Shown: positions 1 to 9,436 of the stretch, one piece after another
Layout: each line of letters begins with the position of its first letter
How positions within the stretch are numbered: position 1 is the first letter of the stretch
DNA from: DATCLS01 sp036563805
GTDB taxonomy: Bacteria > Actinomycetota > Acidimicrobiia > Acidimicrobiales > VFJN01
Direction of reading: 5' to 3'
Assembly: GCA_036563805.1 (NCBI GenBank)
Contig: DATCLS010000062.1
Location: 62,001 to 126,000 of the forward strand
DNA length: 64,000 bases
Notes under the pieces: model-generated
The model's database searches: none
Told to the model about the DNA's origin: nothing
Seen by the model: the letters and a program-made list of their open reading frames with translations, nothing else
Program-made: the position numbers and the translations under genes

Positions 1-114
1 GATGGCCCGCCGGTGGCGGCGCCAGCCAGCGGGGGCGGGCGTCGCCTCGTCGGGCGCAGGCGGCGGCGCGACCTCGACGTCGCGGGCATCGAGGAGGGGC
101 TCAGCGTCCACCAC
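1..114 (-). CDS. ABC peptide transporter permease, DppC type (N-terminus only)
   Basis: The frame enters from the left window edge; only the first 38 codons are present. It begins GTG GTG at 114/111, inside the 3' end of the upstream permease gene. The visible peptide is acidic and Pro/Ala-rich and ends in Gly-Trp-Arg-Arg-His-Arg-Arg-Ala-Ile, a basic pre-membrane stretch as found before the first helix of DppC/OppC permeases. Position directly after a DppB gene supports this. Identity is inferred mainly from gene order because no membrane segment is inside the window. Confidence 0.6.
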   Translation of the reverse strand, partial: MVDAEPLLDARDVEVAPPPAPDEATPAPAGWRRHRRAI

Positions 115-1228
115 GGCGGATCCTCGGGTCGAGATAGGCGTACGACAGGTCGACGGCGGTGTTGATCAGCACGAACAGCAGGGCGAGCACCAGCACCGAC
201 GCCTGCACGACCGGGAAGTCCTTGGTCTGGATGGCGTCGACGAGCATGCTGCCCATACCCGGCACCCGGAACACGGTCTCGACGATCACGGTGCCGCCCA
301 GCAGGCGCCCGAGCGTCACGCCGGCCACGGTGACCAGCGAGAACGACGACGGCCGCAGGGCGTCCCGCACGAGCACGTGGGGCGTGGACATGCCCTTGGC
401 CCGGGCGGCCAGCACGAAGTCCTCCTGCAGCGTCCCCACCAGGTCGTTGCGCAGCACCCGCAGGAACACCGCGCCCTCGACGAGCGCCAGGGTCAGCGCC
501 GGCAGGAAGGCGCTGCGGAGGTTCTCGATCAGGCCGCCGCCGGTGATTCGGACGAAGCCCTGGCGGGGGAACACGGGCAGCGCCACCGCCAGCAGGACGG
601 CGACACCGGCGGCCACGGCCGCACCCACCAGGGCCAGCCGGTGCGACCGCTCCCAGCCGCCGTCCCGCCTGGCGGACCGCACGGCCCGCACTGCCACGCC
701 GGCGGCCAACGCCAAGCCGAGCACCAGCACGAGCAGGCGCACCGACCCTCGGTTGAAGATCAGGAAGAACACGAGCACCAACGCCGAGAGGAAGCTCGGC
801 ATCGAGATGGCGGCGAACGCCGCGCCGCCGACGGCGGTGTCGAGCGGCGCGCCGGCCCGGTGGGCGGTCCACAGCCCGAAGGGCACGGCCATGGCCAGCG
901 ACATGAGCATGGCCAGCAGCGCGATCTCGAGCGTCACCGGGAGGCGGGCCGCGATCATCGTCGACACGTCCTGGACCGGTGGCACCACCGACCGGCCGAA
1001 GTCGCCGGTCACCACCCCGCCCAGCCACTCGCCGTAGCGCTCCGCCAGCGGCCGATCGAGGCCCAGCTCGGCCCGGACCTCGGCCACCCGCTCCGGCGTG
1101 GCGGTCTCGCCCAACACCGCCAGCGCCGGGTCGCCCGGCACCAGCTCGAGCAGCAGGAAGCTGCCCAGGCTGACGAGCAGGACGATCGGCACCAGGCGCA
1201 GCAGCTTCCCCGCGATCATCGTGCCCAC
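101..1228 (-). CDS. ABC transporter permease, DppB/OppB family
   Basis: Inner-membrane permease of a dipeptide/oligopeptide (or nickel) uptake ABC transporter. The N-terminus has the DppB-type first helix followed by the conserved LELVPGDPA motif and the AxVRxELGLDxPLxxRY periplasmic segment. Further helices follow, and near the C-terminus lies the EAA-type loop with ARAKG (AARAKGMSTPHVLVRDALRP). Length (375 aa) is a little above the usual 310-340 because of an insertion around residues 155-230 containing extra hydrophobic segments. Start is GTG at 1228, one base after the upstream ATPase stop; ATG at 1219 is an alternative. Third gene of a leftward dpp-type operon. Confidence 0.9.
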   Translation of the reverse strand: MGTMIAGKLLRLVPIVLLVSLGSFLLLELVPGDPALAVLGETATPERVAEVRAELGLDRPLAERYGEWLGGVVTGDFGRSVVPPVQDVSTMIAARLPVTLEIALLAMLMSLAMAVPFGLWTAHRAGAPLDTAVGGAAFAAISMPSFLSALVLVFFLIFNRGSVRLLVLVLGLALAAGVAVRAVRSARRDGGWERSHRLALVGAAVAAGVAVLLAVALPVFPRQGFVRITGGGLIENLRSAFLPALTLALVEGAVFLRVLRNDLVGTLQEDFVLAARAKGMSTPHVLVRDALRPSSFSLVTVAGVTLGRLLGGTVIVETVFRVPGMGSMLVDAIQTKDFPVVQASVLVLALLFVLINTAVDLSYAYLDPRIRRGGR

Positions 1229-1229
1229 G

Positions 1230-2293
<1,064 letters not shown>

Positions 2294-2294
<1 letters not shown>

Positions 2295-3403
2295 TACACG
2301 GCCTCCGCGGCGTCGATCGGCGCCCCGGCCGGGGTGCGGGCGGTGCCCGGGGCGCCGGCGCCGTCCGGGGCCAGGGCGGCGGGGGCGACCGCCAGCTTCC
2401 CCCGGCGGGCCCGCCGCTCGAGGCTGGCGTCGCGGGCCAGCACCGGGTGGTGGCAGGCGACGGCATGGCCGGCGGCCACCTCCTCGAGGACCGGGGCGGC
2501 GTCGCCGCAGTCGGCCTCCGCGTGCGGGCAGCGGGCGGCGAAGCGGCACCCGTCCGGCAGGTTGGCCAGGTCGGGCGGCCGCCCGGCGATGGCCGGCAGC
2601 CGCGTGTGGCTGGGCTGGTCGATGCGGGGCACCGACCGCAGCAGCCCCTCGGTGTAGGGGTGGCGGACCGAGCCGAACAGCGTGCGCGTCGGGGCCGTCT
2701 CGGCCAGCCGGCCGGCGTACATGACCGCCACCCGGTCGGTCCGCCCGGCCACGACGCCCAGGTCGTGGGTGACGAGGATCATCGCCATCCGCCGCTCGGC
2801 CTGGAGCTCGCTCAGCAGATCGAGGATCTGGCGCTGGACGGTGGCGTCGAGCGCGGTCGTCGGCTCGTCGGCCATGAGGAGGCGGGGCTCGCAGGCGAGG
2901 GCGATGGCGATCGTGACCCGCTGGCGCATCCCGCCCGACAGCTCGTGGGGGTACTGGTCGATGCGCCGCTTGGGGTCGGGGATGCCGACCTGGGCCAGCA
3001 GGTCGAGCGCCCGCTCGCGGGCGGCCTTGCGGCCGAGGCCCGTGTGGCGGCGCAGCGACTCGGTGATGTGGACGCCGACCCGCTTCACCCCGTTGAGGGC
3101 GGTCGTGGCGTCCTGGAACACCATGGCGATCTCGGTGCCCCACAGCCGGCGGAGCTTGGCCGGCGACAGGGCCGTCAGGTCCCGGCCCCGGTACCGCACC
3201 TCGCCGGTCCGGGTGGCGGTGGGCGGCAGCAGGCCCATGATCGAGCGGATGAGGACCGACTTGCCCGAGCCGGACTCGCCGACGATCCCGAGCGTCTCTC
3301 CCTCCGCCAACTCCAGCGACACCCCGTCCACGGCGCGCACCCGCCCCCGGGCGGTCGGGAACGAGGTCGCCAGCCTGTCCACTCGTAACAGCGGCTCGGG
3401 CAC
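2294..3403 (-). CDS. Peptide ABC transporter ATP-binding protein, DppD/OppD type
   Basis: First gene of the visible dpp-type operon. It carries Walker A GESGSGKS, Q-loop FQDATTALNGV, signature LSGGMRQRV, Walker B LLMADEPTTALD and the C-terminal peptide-transporter Cys motif (CRFAARCPHAEADC). I chose GTG at 3403 because GAGGGGGG lies four to five bases before it. The longer GTG at 3424 would sit inside a palindrome that I read as an operator or leader hairpin. 369 aa, with an Ala/Pro-rich tail overlapping the DppF start. Confidence 0.92.
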
Positions 3404-3416
3404 TGTCCCCCCTCGG

Positions 3417-3463
3417 TCTGACACTTCGTCAGAAACCTAGGACAGCAGGGCTTGCGAACGCAA
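3417..3463 (-). promoter_or_regulatory. Promoter and palindromic operator of the peptide ABC operon
   Basis: Read on the minus strand, TTGCGT (3458-3463) and TAGGTT (3434-3439) are separated by 18 bases, a credible -35/-10 pair. Directly downstream, TCTGAC-5 nt-GTCAGA (3417-3433) is a perfect 6-bp inverted repeat that would straddle the transcription start. It lies just before the ribosome-binding site of the first ATPase. It could be a repressor operator or a 5' mRNA hairpin. Confidence 0.5.
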
Positions 3464-3615
3464 CGGGTGTTTCAAACAGAACCGCGATAGCACGTGCAAT
3501 GATCCACCAGGCGGGTCGGCCCCCGGGGTCGGAGCGCCGGCGAGCGGCGGGCCCGTCGGACGGACCCGGCGGCGACACCGCCGGGCGGCGGGCGGCCGAC
3601 CCGGTCGGCTGGTCG

Positions 3616-5043
3616 TCAGGCCGACCGCGAGCGGTAGGTCGACCGACCCTCGATGGCGTCCTTGTTGAGGCGCTTGGACAGGTGCAGGCCCTCGAGCACC
3701 ATCTCGACCGCGCTGGCCACCACCGCCGGGCTCTCGTCGCCGCCGGCCAGCGCGTTGACCGGGGCCCGGAGGGCGGGCACGTCCTCGACCAGGCGGGCCA
3801 GGTCGGCCGACTCGACGTCCTCGCCGGCGTGGACGACGGCGCCGTCGTCGAAGGCGGCGACCACGTCGCGCAGCTGGTCGGGCGGCACGCGGCGCTTGAA
3901 CACCGTGAGCACGGCCGAGTGCAGAAGGTGCTCGGCGATCTGCTCCTCGCGCCCGTCGTCGAGCGTCTCGATCTCGACCTTGCCCATGGTCGAGGCGGCC
4001 AGCGCCTCGAGGTCGCTGATGCGGGGGCAGATGGCCCGCTCGCCGTGGCGCAGCGCCCGGCGGGTGGCGTTGGCCACGAGGATCTCGCGGTTGGCCACCG
4101 TGAGCCGCACCGACACGCCGGAGCGCTGGTTGACGTGCGCGCTGCTGCGGGCCAGGTGGCTGAGGGTGGCCACGATCTCGTCCATGTAGTCGGGCACCAC
4201 CACCGGCACGCCCTCGACCTCGAGCGGCCGGGCCTCCGCGTCGGCGATCTTCACCTCGGTGGCGACGTCGAGCGGGTAGTGGGTGCGGATCTGGCTGCCG
4301 AACCGGTCCTTCAGCGGGGTGATGATGCGGCCCCGGTTCGTGTAGTCCTCGGGGTTGGCCGAGGCGACGAGCAGCACGTCGAGGGGCAGGCGGATCTTGT
4401 AGCCCCGCACCTGGACGTCGCGCTCCTCGAGCACGTTGAGCAGGCCGACCTGGATGCGCTCGGCCAGGTCCGGCAGCTCGTTGATGGCGAAGATGCCGCG
4501 GTTGGTGCGGGGCACGAGCCCGTAGTGGATGGTGAGCTCGTCGGACAGGTAGCGGCCCTCGGCCACCTTGATGGGGTCGACCTCGCCGATCAGGTCGGCG
4601 ATCGACGTGTCGGGCGTCGCCAGCTTCTCGCCGAAGCGGTCGTCACGGTGGACCCATTCGATCGGGGTGTCGTCGCCCCGCTCGGCCACCAGGTCGCGGG
4701 CGTGGCGCGACACGGGGTTCTCGGGGTCGTCGTTGATCTCGCTGCCGGCGACGATCGGCATCCACTCGTCGAGCAGGCCGGTCAGCGACCGGATCATGCG
4801 GGTCTTCGCCTGGCCCCGCTCGCCGAGGAAGATGATGTCGTGCCCCGCCAGCAGGGCGTTCTCCAGCTGGGGCAGCACGGTCTCCTCGTAGCCGAGCACG
4901 CCGTCGACGAGCGGCCGGCCGGCGGAGATCCGGGCGATGGCGTTGCGGCGGATCTCGTCCTTCACCGAGGTCGGGCGCCAGCCCGACGCCCGGAGCTCCC
5001 CCAAGGTCGTGGGGCGGGGAGGATCGGACACGGTTCCCGACAT
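3616..5043 (-). CDS. MoxR/Mg-chelatase-like AAA+ ATPase
   Basis: AAA+ ATPase of the MoxR / magnesium-chelatase ChlI-like group, cytoplasmic and probably acting as a chaperone-like remodeller. Walker A GERGQAKT is at residues 74-81, Walker B GIFAINEL at about 183-190, sensor 1 (VASANPED) at about 226-233, and an arginine-finger region LKDRFGSQI at about 244. The protein is 475 aa. I start it at ATG 5043 rather than the in-frame TTG at 5052. TAGGTT lies exactly seven bases upstream of this ATG, so the mRNA may be leaderless. These ATPases usually neighbour a VWA-domain protein; none is nearby. The C-terminal ~150 residues are not assigned. Confidence 0.85.
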   Translation of the reverse strand: MSGTVSDPPRPTTLGELRASGWRPTSVKDEIRRNAIARISAGRPLVDGVLGYEETVLPQLENALLAGHDIIFLGERGQAKTRMIRSLTGLLDEWMPIVAGSEINDDPENPVSRHARDLVAERGDDTPIEWVHRDDRFGEKLATPDTSIADLIGEVDPIKVAEGRYLSDELTIHYGLVPRTNRGIFAINELPDLAERIQVGLLNVLEERDVQVRGYKIRLPLDVLLVASANPEDYTNRGRIITPLKDRFGSQIRTHYPLDVATEVKIADAEARPLEVEGVPVVVPDYMDEIVATLSHLARSSAHVNQRSGVSVRLTVANREILVANATRRALRHGERAICPRISDLEALAASTMGKVEIETLDDGREEQIAEHLLHSAVLTVFKRRVPPDQLRDVVAAFDDGAVVHAGEDVESADLARLVEDVPALRAPVNALAGGDESPAVVASAVEMVLEGLHLSKRLNKDAIEGRSTYRSRSA

Positions 5044-5107
5044 GGCCGCCAACCTATCGCCGGCTATCGGCCGACGTGCCGGTGACCGGGGACGATCTGC
5101 CCGATCA

Positions 5108-5974
5108 TCAGCCCAGCGCGGCGGCCGCCTCGACCATCATCTGCGTCGACTCGGCCGGCGGCAGCGCCAGGTCGGCCAGCTTGCGGAACGCCAGGCTCTG
5201 GTCCTCGACCTCGTGGGGCTGCTCGAAGTAGACGCCCACCGACCAGCCGCTCTCGATGAACACCACGCCGGGGTCGGTCTCCCAGGGGAAGTCGAGGATC
5301 GTGAAGCTGCCGGCCATGCCGGCGTGCGCCCCCCGGTCGAACGGCAGCACCTGGACGGTCACGTTGGGCAGCTCGCTCGTCGCCACGACGTGCTCGATCT
5401 GGGCCCGCATGGCCTGGGGCCCGCCCACGACCCGCCGCAGCGTGGCCTCATCGAGCACGACCCACAGCTCGAGCGGGTCCTTCTCGCGGGTGAGGGCCTG
5501 CTGCCGCCGGGTGCGCAGCTCGACCCGCTGGGCGATCTGCTCCTCGGTGAAGCCGGCCGAGCCGCACCGGATGACCTCGGCCGCGTACTCGGGCGTCTGC
5601 AGCAGCCCGCTGACCGTCTGGGGATCGTAGGAGCGCAGCCGCGCCGCGCCCTGCTCGAGGCCGACGAAGCGGGCGAACCACTCGGGCAGGACGTCCTCGT
5701 CGTAGGACTCCCACCACCCCTTCTCCCGCGACCGGCGGGCGGCCTCGAGGTAGAGGGGCCAGCGCTCCTCGGGCACCCCGTACAGCGGCAGCAGGACCTC
5801 GTCGAGGTCGCGGGGCACCACCGGCCGCTGGGCGTTCTCGAAGTACGAGACCTTGGTGACGGTGCAGCGCAGGGCCTTGGCCACCTGCTTCTGCTCGAGG
5901 CCGGCCTCGGCCCGCAGACGCCGCAGCTCGGCGGCCAGCCAGCGGCGCCAGACGGTCGGGCTCGCTTCGACCAC
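5108..5974 (-). CDS. XRE-family regulator with DUF5753 domain
   Basis: DNA-binding regulator typical of actinobacteria. An N-terminal helix-turn-helix (LRRLRAEAGLEQKQVAKAL, then TVTKVSYFE) occupies about residues 15-65. The C-terminal DUF5753 domain (about 100-280) includes SGLLQTPEYA, QRVELRTRRQ, the LWVVLDEATLRR segment and VQVLPFDRG. I chose GTG at 5974 because GGGAGGGA lies five bases upstream; an ATG-like frame continues to 6040 without an RBS. In Streptomyces such genes are often paired with a small DUF397 gene, but none is adjacent here. It is divergent from the 6333-7139 gene across an AT-rich gap. Confidence 0.88.
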   Translation of the reverse strand: MVEASPTVWRRWLAAELRRLRAEAGLEQKQVAKALRCTVTKVSYFENAQRPVVPRDLDEVLLPLYGVPEERWPLYLEAARRSREKGWWESYDEDVLPEWFARFVGLEQGAARLRSYDPQTVSGLLQTPEYAAEVIRCGSAGFTEEQIAQRVELRTRRQQALTREKDPLELWVVLDEATLRRVVGGPQAMRAQIEHVVATSELPNVTVQVLPFDRGAHAGMAGSFTILDFPWETDPGVVFIESGWSVGVYFEQPHEVEDQSLAFRKLADLALPPAESTQMMVEAAAALG

Positions 5975-6094
5975 CGATCCCTCCCCAGCCTTCTCCACCG
6001 TCGCCACCGCCCCAGGTGACGACGACTCAGACGTCCACACAGGCGCTCCCCACGTCCGAACCTACACCAGCGAAGGAAATCCGCTACCGGGCCC

Positions 6095-6151
6095 TTGCGC
6101 CGGCCAATTTGTTCATGTACTAATGTTTATGCGGCAATTGTTAAGTAAACA
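6095..6151 (+). promoter_or_regulatory. AT-rich divergent promoter region with repeats
   Basis: The 358-base gap between 5974 and 6333 holds no convincing gene. Within it is the most AT-rich patch nearby. TTGCGC (6095-6100) and TACTAA (6118-6123) are 17 bases apart and suit rightward transcription. TGTTCATG (6110-6117) and TGTTTATG (6124-6131) form a direct repeat with 14-bp period. TGTTTA (6124-6129) and TAAACA (6146-6151) form a perfect inverted repeat with a 16-base spacer. These are candidate binding sites for the adjacent XRE regulator. Confidence 0.45.
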
Positions 6152-6332
6152 CTAGCAACCCACCCCAGTAACCTCACCCCAGAACCCCACCGAAGACTCA
6201 CGAGAGATTCGGTATGTCTCGCCGGCACCAGTATGGGTGCCGGTTCCTGATGTGCCGTGGCGGGCCGGGCAGGAACCTTCTTCCCTCCCGCCCGAGCTTT
6301 GTCCGACCAGTGGTTTGGAGGCGCGACCGCCG

Positions 6333-7139
6333 GTGACCACCGACTGGGAACCTCCCGCCGGGCACGTGCGTGCGGCGGGCGGCCTGCTGGCCGCCGTGGC
6401 CGGCGAGAGTTGGCACCCCGACGGGTTCCGCGCTCGGGGCCCCGTGGCCGCCGCCCTGCTCGAGCTGGCCACCGGGTACGTGGCGCGCCCCGGCGAGGGC
6501 GCCCCGCTGGCGGTTGCCCAGCGCCAGGACGGCGTGCCCGCCCCGGCCTGGCTCCTCCCGGTCGCCATCGCCCGGCCGTTCAGCAACACGCTGGCGGGCG
6601 ACGCGCTCCAGCTGGCCCGCGCCTCCGGCGTGCCCGGGCACGCGCTGTCGCCCTGCGTCACCTACGTCGAGCTGGCCGCCGAGCTGTTCGCCGGCCGCCC
6701 GGCGCCCGAGGCGGTCGAGGCCATCACCGGTGAGCCGCTCCCCCGCAAGGCCCCCACGCCCGCCCTGTGCGGCGAGCCCCACCTCGACGCGCTGAGCACG
6801 GCCGTCTGGGCGCTGGCCCAGCCCGAGGGGGTGGAGGAGCTGATCGCCGCCCTGGCCCCCATCACGCTCCCCGCCGTGCGGGCCGCGGCCGCCGCGCTGG
6901 TCGGCCTGCGCGACGGGTCGAGCTCGCTGCCCGGCACCTGGCAGCGCGACCTGCCCGACGCCGAGGCCTGCCTGACCCTGGCCGCCGACCTGGTGGCCGT
7001 GCGCCACCACGCCTTCCTCCACCCCAGCCCCCGGACGCCGGCCAGCGGCGAGCACCCGGTGGCCGCGCCGGAGCCGTCGCCGACCGACAGCGGCGAGCAC
7101 CCCCGGGCGGCGACGTGGAGCTGGTCCGTCCGGCGCTGA
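6333..7139 (+). CDS. Possible divergent ADP-ribosylglycohydrolase-like protein
   Basis: A 268-residue, Ala/Leu-rich helical protein that I recognise only weakly. A stretch at about residues 65-130 (WLLPVAIARPF, then VTYVELAAELFAGR) and another at about 160-215 (LDALSTAVWAL, then VGLRDG and LPGTWQ) recall the helices that follow the metal-binding loops in ADP-ribosylglycohydrolases. The family's catalytic Asp motifs are not seen, so if homologous it is probably inactive. GTG at 6333 is chosen for GGAGG 11 bases upstream; an in-frame GTG at 6237 would add 32 residues. It is divergently transcribed from the XRE-DUF5753 gene. Confidence 0.45.
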   Translation: MTTDWEPPAGHVRAAGGLLAAVAGESWHPDGFRARGPVAAALLELATGYVARPGEGAPLAVAQRQDGVPAPAWLLPVAIARPFSNTLAGDALQLARASGVPGHALSPCVTYVELAAELFAGRPAPEAVEAITGEPLPRKAPTPALCGEPHLDALSTAVWALAQPEGVEELIAALAPITLPAVRAAAAALVGLRDGSSSLPGTWQRDLPDAEACLTLAADLVAVRHHAFLHPSPRTPASGEHPVAAPEPSPTDSGEHPRAATWSWSVRR

Positions 7140-7254
7140 CACCGCCTTCCCCGGCGCCGCCGACGACCGACCCGACGACCGCCCCGGACCGGTCCCGGCG
7201 CGGCCCGTCCGGCCGCCCGCCGGCCTCCCCCACCGGCAGTAACGTGCCGGGCCT

Positions 7255-9402
7255 ATGGAGCTCACCGAGGGGTGGCGCGCCGTCGTCGCCGACGACGACC
7301 TCCGCCGCTCGTACCAGGCCCCCACGTTCGACGACGCCGGCTGGGAACCGATCGCCGTCCCCGGCCACTGGCGCTCCACCCCGGCGTTCGCCGACTCCGA
7401 CGGGCCGCTGCTCCAACGCTGCCGGTTCGCCGCCACCCGCCCGGCGCCGGGCCGCCGGGCCTGGCTGACGTTCGAGGGGCTCTTCTACCAGGGCGACGTC
7501 TGGCTCGACGGCAACTACCTCGGCGACACCGAGGGCTACTTCGTACCCCACGGCTTCGAGGTCACCGACGCCCTGCGCGAGCGCGACGAGCACGTGCTGG
7601 CCGTCGAGGTCACCTGCGGACCCGAGCGCGACCCCACCGCCAAGCGCAACCTCACCGGCGTGTTCCAGCAGGCCGAGGGGCTCGACCCCACCTGGAACCC
7701 CGGCGGCATCTGGCGGCCGGTCCGGCTGACCGAGACGGGGCCGGTCCGCATCGCCAAGCTGCGGGCGCTGTGCCGGGAGGCGAGCGAGCAGCGGGCGGTC
7801 CTCGCCTTCCGGGCCACGCTCGACAGCGACGACGCCCGGACGGTGCGGGTCCGCACCGAGCTCGGCCCCCTCGACCACGAGCTCGACCAGCCGCTGGCGG
7901 CCGGGGCCAACGAGGTGGAGTGGTCGATGACCGTCGAGCGCCCCGAGCTGTGGTGGCCCCGGGCCCTGGGCGAACCGGTCCTCCACGACCTGCGGGTGGC
8001 GGTCGTGGTGCCCGAGGGCGGGGTCAGCGACGAGCGCCGGCTCCGGACCGGCCTCCGCTCCGTCCGTCTCCGCCGCTGGATCTGCTCGGTCAACGGCGAG
8101 CGGCTGTTCCTCAAAGGCGCCAACCTGCTGCCCACCCGCATGGCCCTGGCCGAGGCCACGCCCGCCGAGCTGGCCCGCGACGTCGAGCTGGCCCAGGAGG
8201 CCGGGCTCGACCTGCTGCGCGTCCACGCCCACATCGCCCGGCCCGAGACCTACGCGGCGGCCGACGAGCGGGGGATGCTGCTCTGGCAGGACCTGCCGCT
8301 GCAGCGGGGCTACGCCCGCGGGGTCCGCCGCCAGGCCGTGCGCCAGGCCCGCGCCGCCGTCGACCTGCTCGGCCACCATCCCTCGATCGCCATCTGGTGC
8401 GGGCACGACGAGCCCGTGGCCGTCGACCCCCGGCCGGCCGTGTGGTCCGACCAGGCGGCCACGCGGCGCCTGGCGGCCCGGGCCGCCGCCGGCCAGCAGC
8501 TGCCCTCGTGGAACAAGACCGTGCTCGACGCCTCGGTGAAGCGGGCGCTCGACAAGGCCGACGGCACCCGGCCGGTCGTCGCCCACTCGGGCGTGCTCCC
8601 CCACGTGCCCCAGCTCGACGGCACCGACACCCACCTGTTCTTCGGCTGGTACTGGGGCGACGAGCGCGACCTGGCCGGCACGGCCCGGGCCCTGCCGCGG
8701 CTCGTCCGGTTCGTGAGCGAGTTCGGCGCCCAGGCGGTGCCGTCCGATCCCGGGGCCGCGTTCTGCGAGCCCGACCGCTGGCCCGACCTCGACTGGGAGG
8801 TGCTGGCCGAGCGCCACGGCCTGCAGAAGGGGCTGTTCGACCGGCACGTGCCCCCGGCCGCCTACGGCTCGTTCGCCGCCTGGCGCGACGCCACCCAGCG
8901 CTACCAGGCGGCGCTGATCCGCCGGCACGTCGAGACGCTCCGGCGGCTCAAGTACCGGCCCACCGGCGGGTTCGCCCAGTACTGGCTGGCCGACCCCCAG
9001 CCGGCCGTGTCGTGGTCGGTGCTCGGCCACGACCGGACGGCGAAGCGGGGCTACGAGGCGCTGCGCGAGGCCTGCCGGCCGGTGATCGTGGTCGCCGACC
9101 GCCTGCCGCCGACGGTCCGGCCGGGCGAGGCGCTGGCGCTCGACATCCACGTCGTGTCGGACCGGCGCGAGCCGATCGAGGGCGCCCGGCTGGCGGCCCG
9201 GCTGTCGTGGCCGGGCGGCGGGCACGGCTGGCGCTGGATCGGCGACGTCCCCGCCGACGCCTGCGCCCGGGTCGGGACGGTCCAGATCGTCGTGCCCGAC
9301 GCGGAGGGCACGCTGGCGTTCGACCTGGAGCTCTTCCTCCCAGACGGAGAGCGCGTGCGAAACCACTACGAGTCTGTTCTGGGGGACACCCCACGCGCCT
9401 AG
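7255..9402 (+). CDS. Glycoside hydrolase family 2, beta-mannosidase-like
   Basis: Retaining glycosidase with the GH2 architecture: an N-terminal jelly-roll sugar-binding domain (FEGLFYQGDVWLDG at about 70-83, NPGGIWRP at about 148), immunoglobulin-like middle domain, and a TIM barrel starting near residue 280 (NGERLFLKGANLLP). The predicted acid/base is Glu386 in IWCGHDEP, where related beta-mannosidases have Asn-Asn-Glu or Asn-Glu. The predicted nucleophile is Glu489 in RFVSEFG. No signal peptide is visible, so it is probably cytoplasmic. 715 aa is short for a beta-mannosidase, with only a small C-terminal domain. The exact sugar cannot be told. Confidence 0.85.
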   Translation: MELTEGWRAVVADDDLRRSYQAPTFDDAGWEPIAVPGHWRSTPAFADSDGPLLQRCRFAATRPAPGRRAWLTFEGLFYQGDVWLDGNYLGDTEGYFVPHGFEVTDALRERDEHVLAVEVTCGPERDPTAKRNLTGVFQQAEGLDPTWNPGGIWRPVRLTETGPVRIAKLRALCREASEQRAVLAFRATLDSDDARTVRVRTELGPLDHELDQPLAAGANEVEWSMTVERPELWWPRALGEPVLHDLRVAVVVPEGGVSDERRLRTGLRSVRLRRWICSVNGERLFLKGANLLPTRMALAEATPAELARDVELAQEAGLDLLRVHAHIARPETYAAADERGMLLWQDLPLQRGYARGVRRQAVRQARAAVDLLGHHPSIAIWCGHDEPVAVDPRPAVWSDQAATRRLAARAAAGQQLPSWNKTVLDASVKRALDKADGTRPVVAHSGVLPHVPQLDGTDTHLFFGWYWGDERDLAGTARALPRLVRFVSEFGAQAVPSDPGAAFCEPDRWPDLDWEVLAERHGLQKGLFDRHVPPAAYGSFAAWRDATQRYQAALIRRHVETLRRLKYRPTGGFAQYWLADPQPAVSWSVLGHDRTAKRGYEALREACRPVIVVADRLPPTVRPGEALALDIHVVSDRREPIEGARLAARLSWPGGGHGWRWIGDVPADACARVGTVQIVVPDAEGTLAFDLELFLPDGERVRNHYESVLGDTPRA

Positions 9403-9405
9403 ACT
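9377..9405 (+). promoter_or_regulatory. Candidate promoter for the methyltransferase gene
   Basis: TTCTGG (9377-9382) and TAGACT (9400-9405) are 17 bases apart and lie within the last codons and stop of the upstream glycosidase gene. A start point near 9412 would give a leader of about 25 bases containing AAGGCGGAA before the ATG at 9437. Confidence 0.4.
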
Positions 9406-9436
9406 CGCTGGGAACGGCGGCGGACAAGGCGGAACC

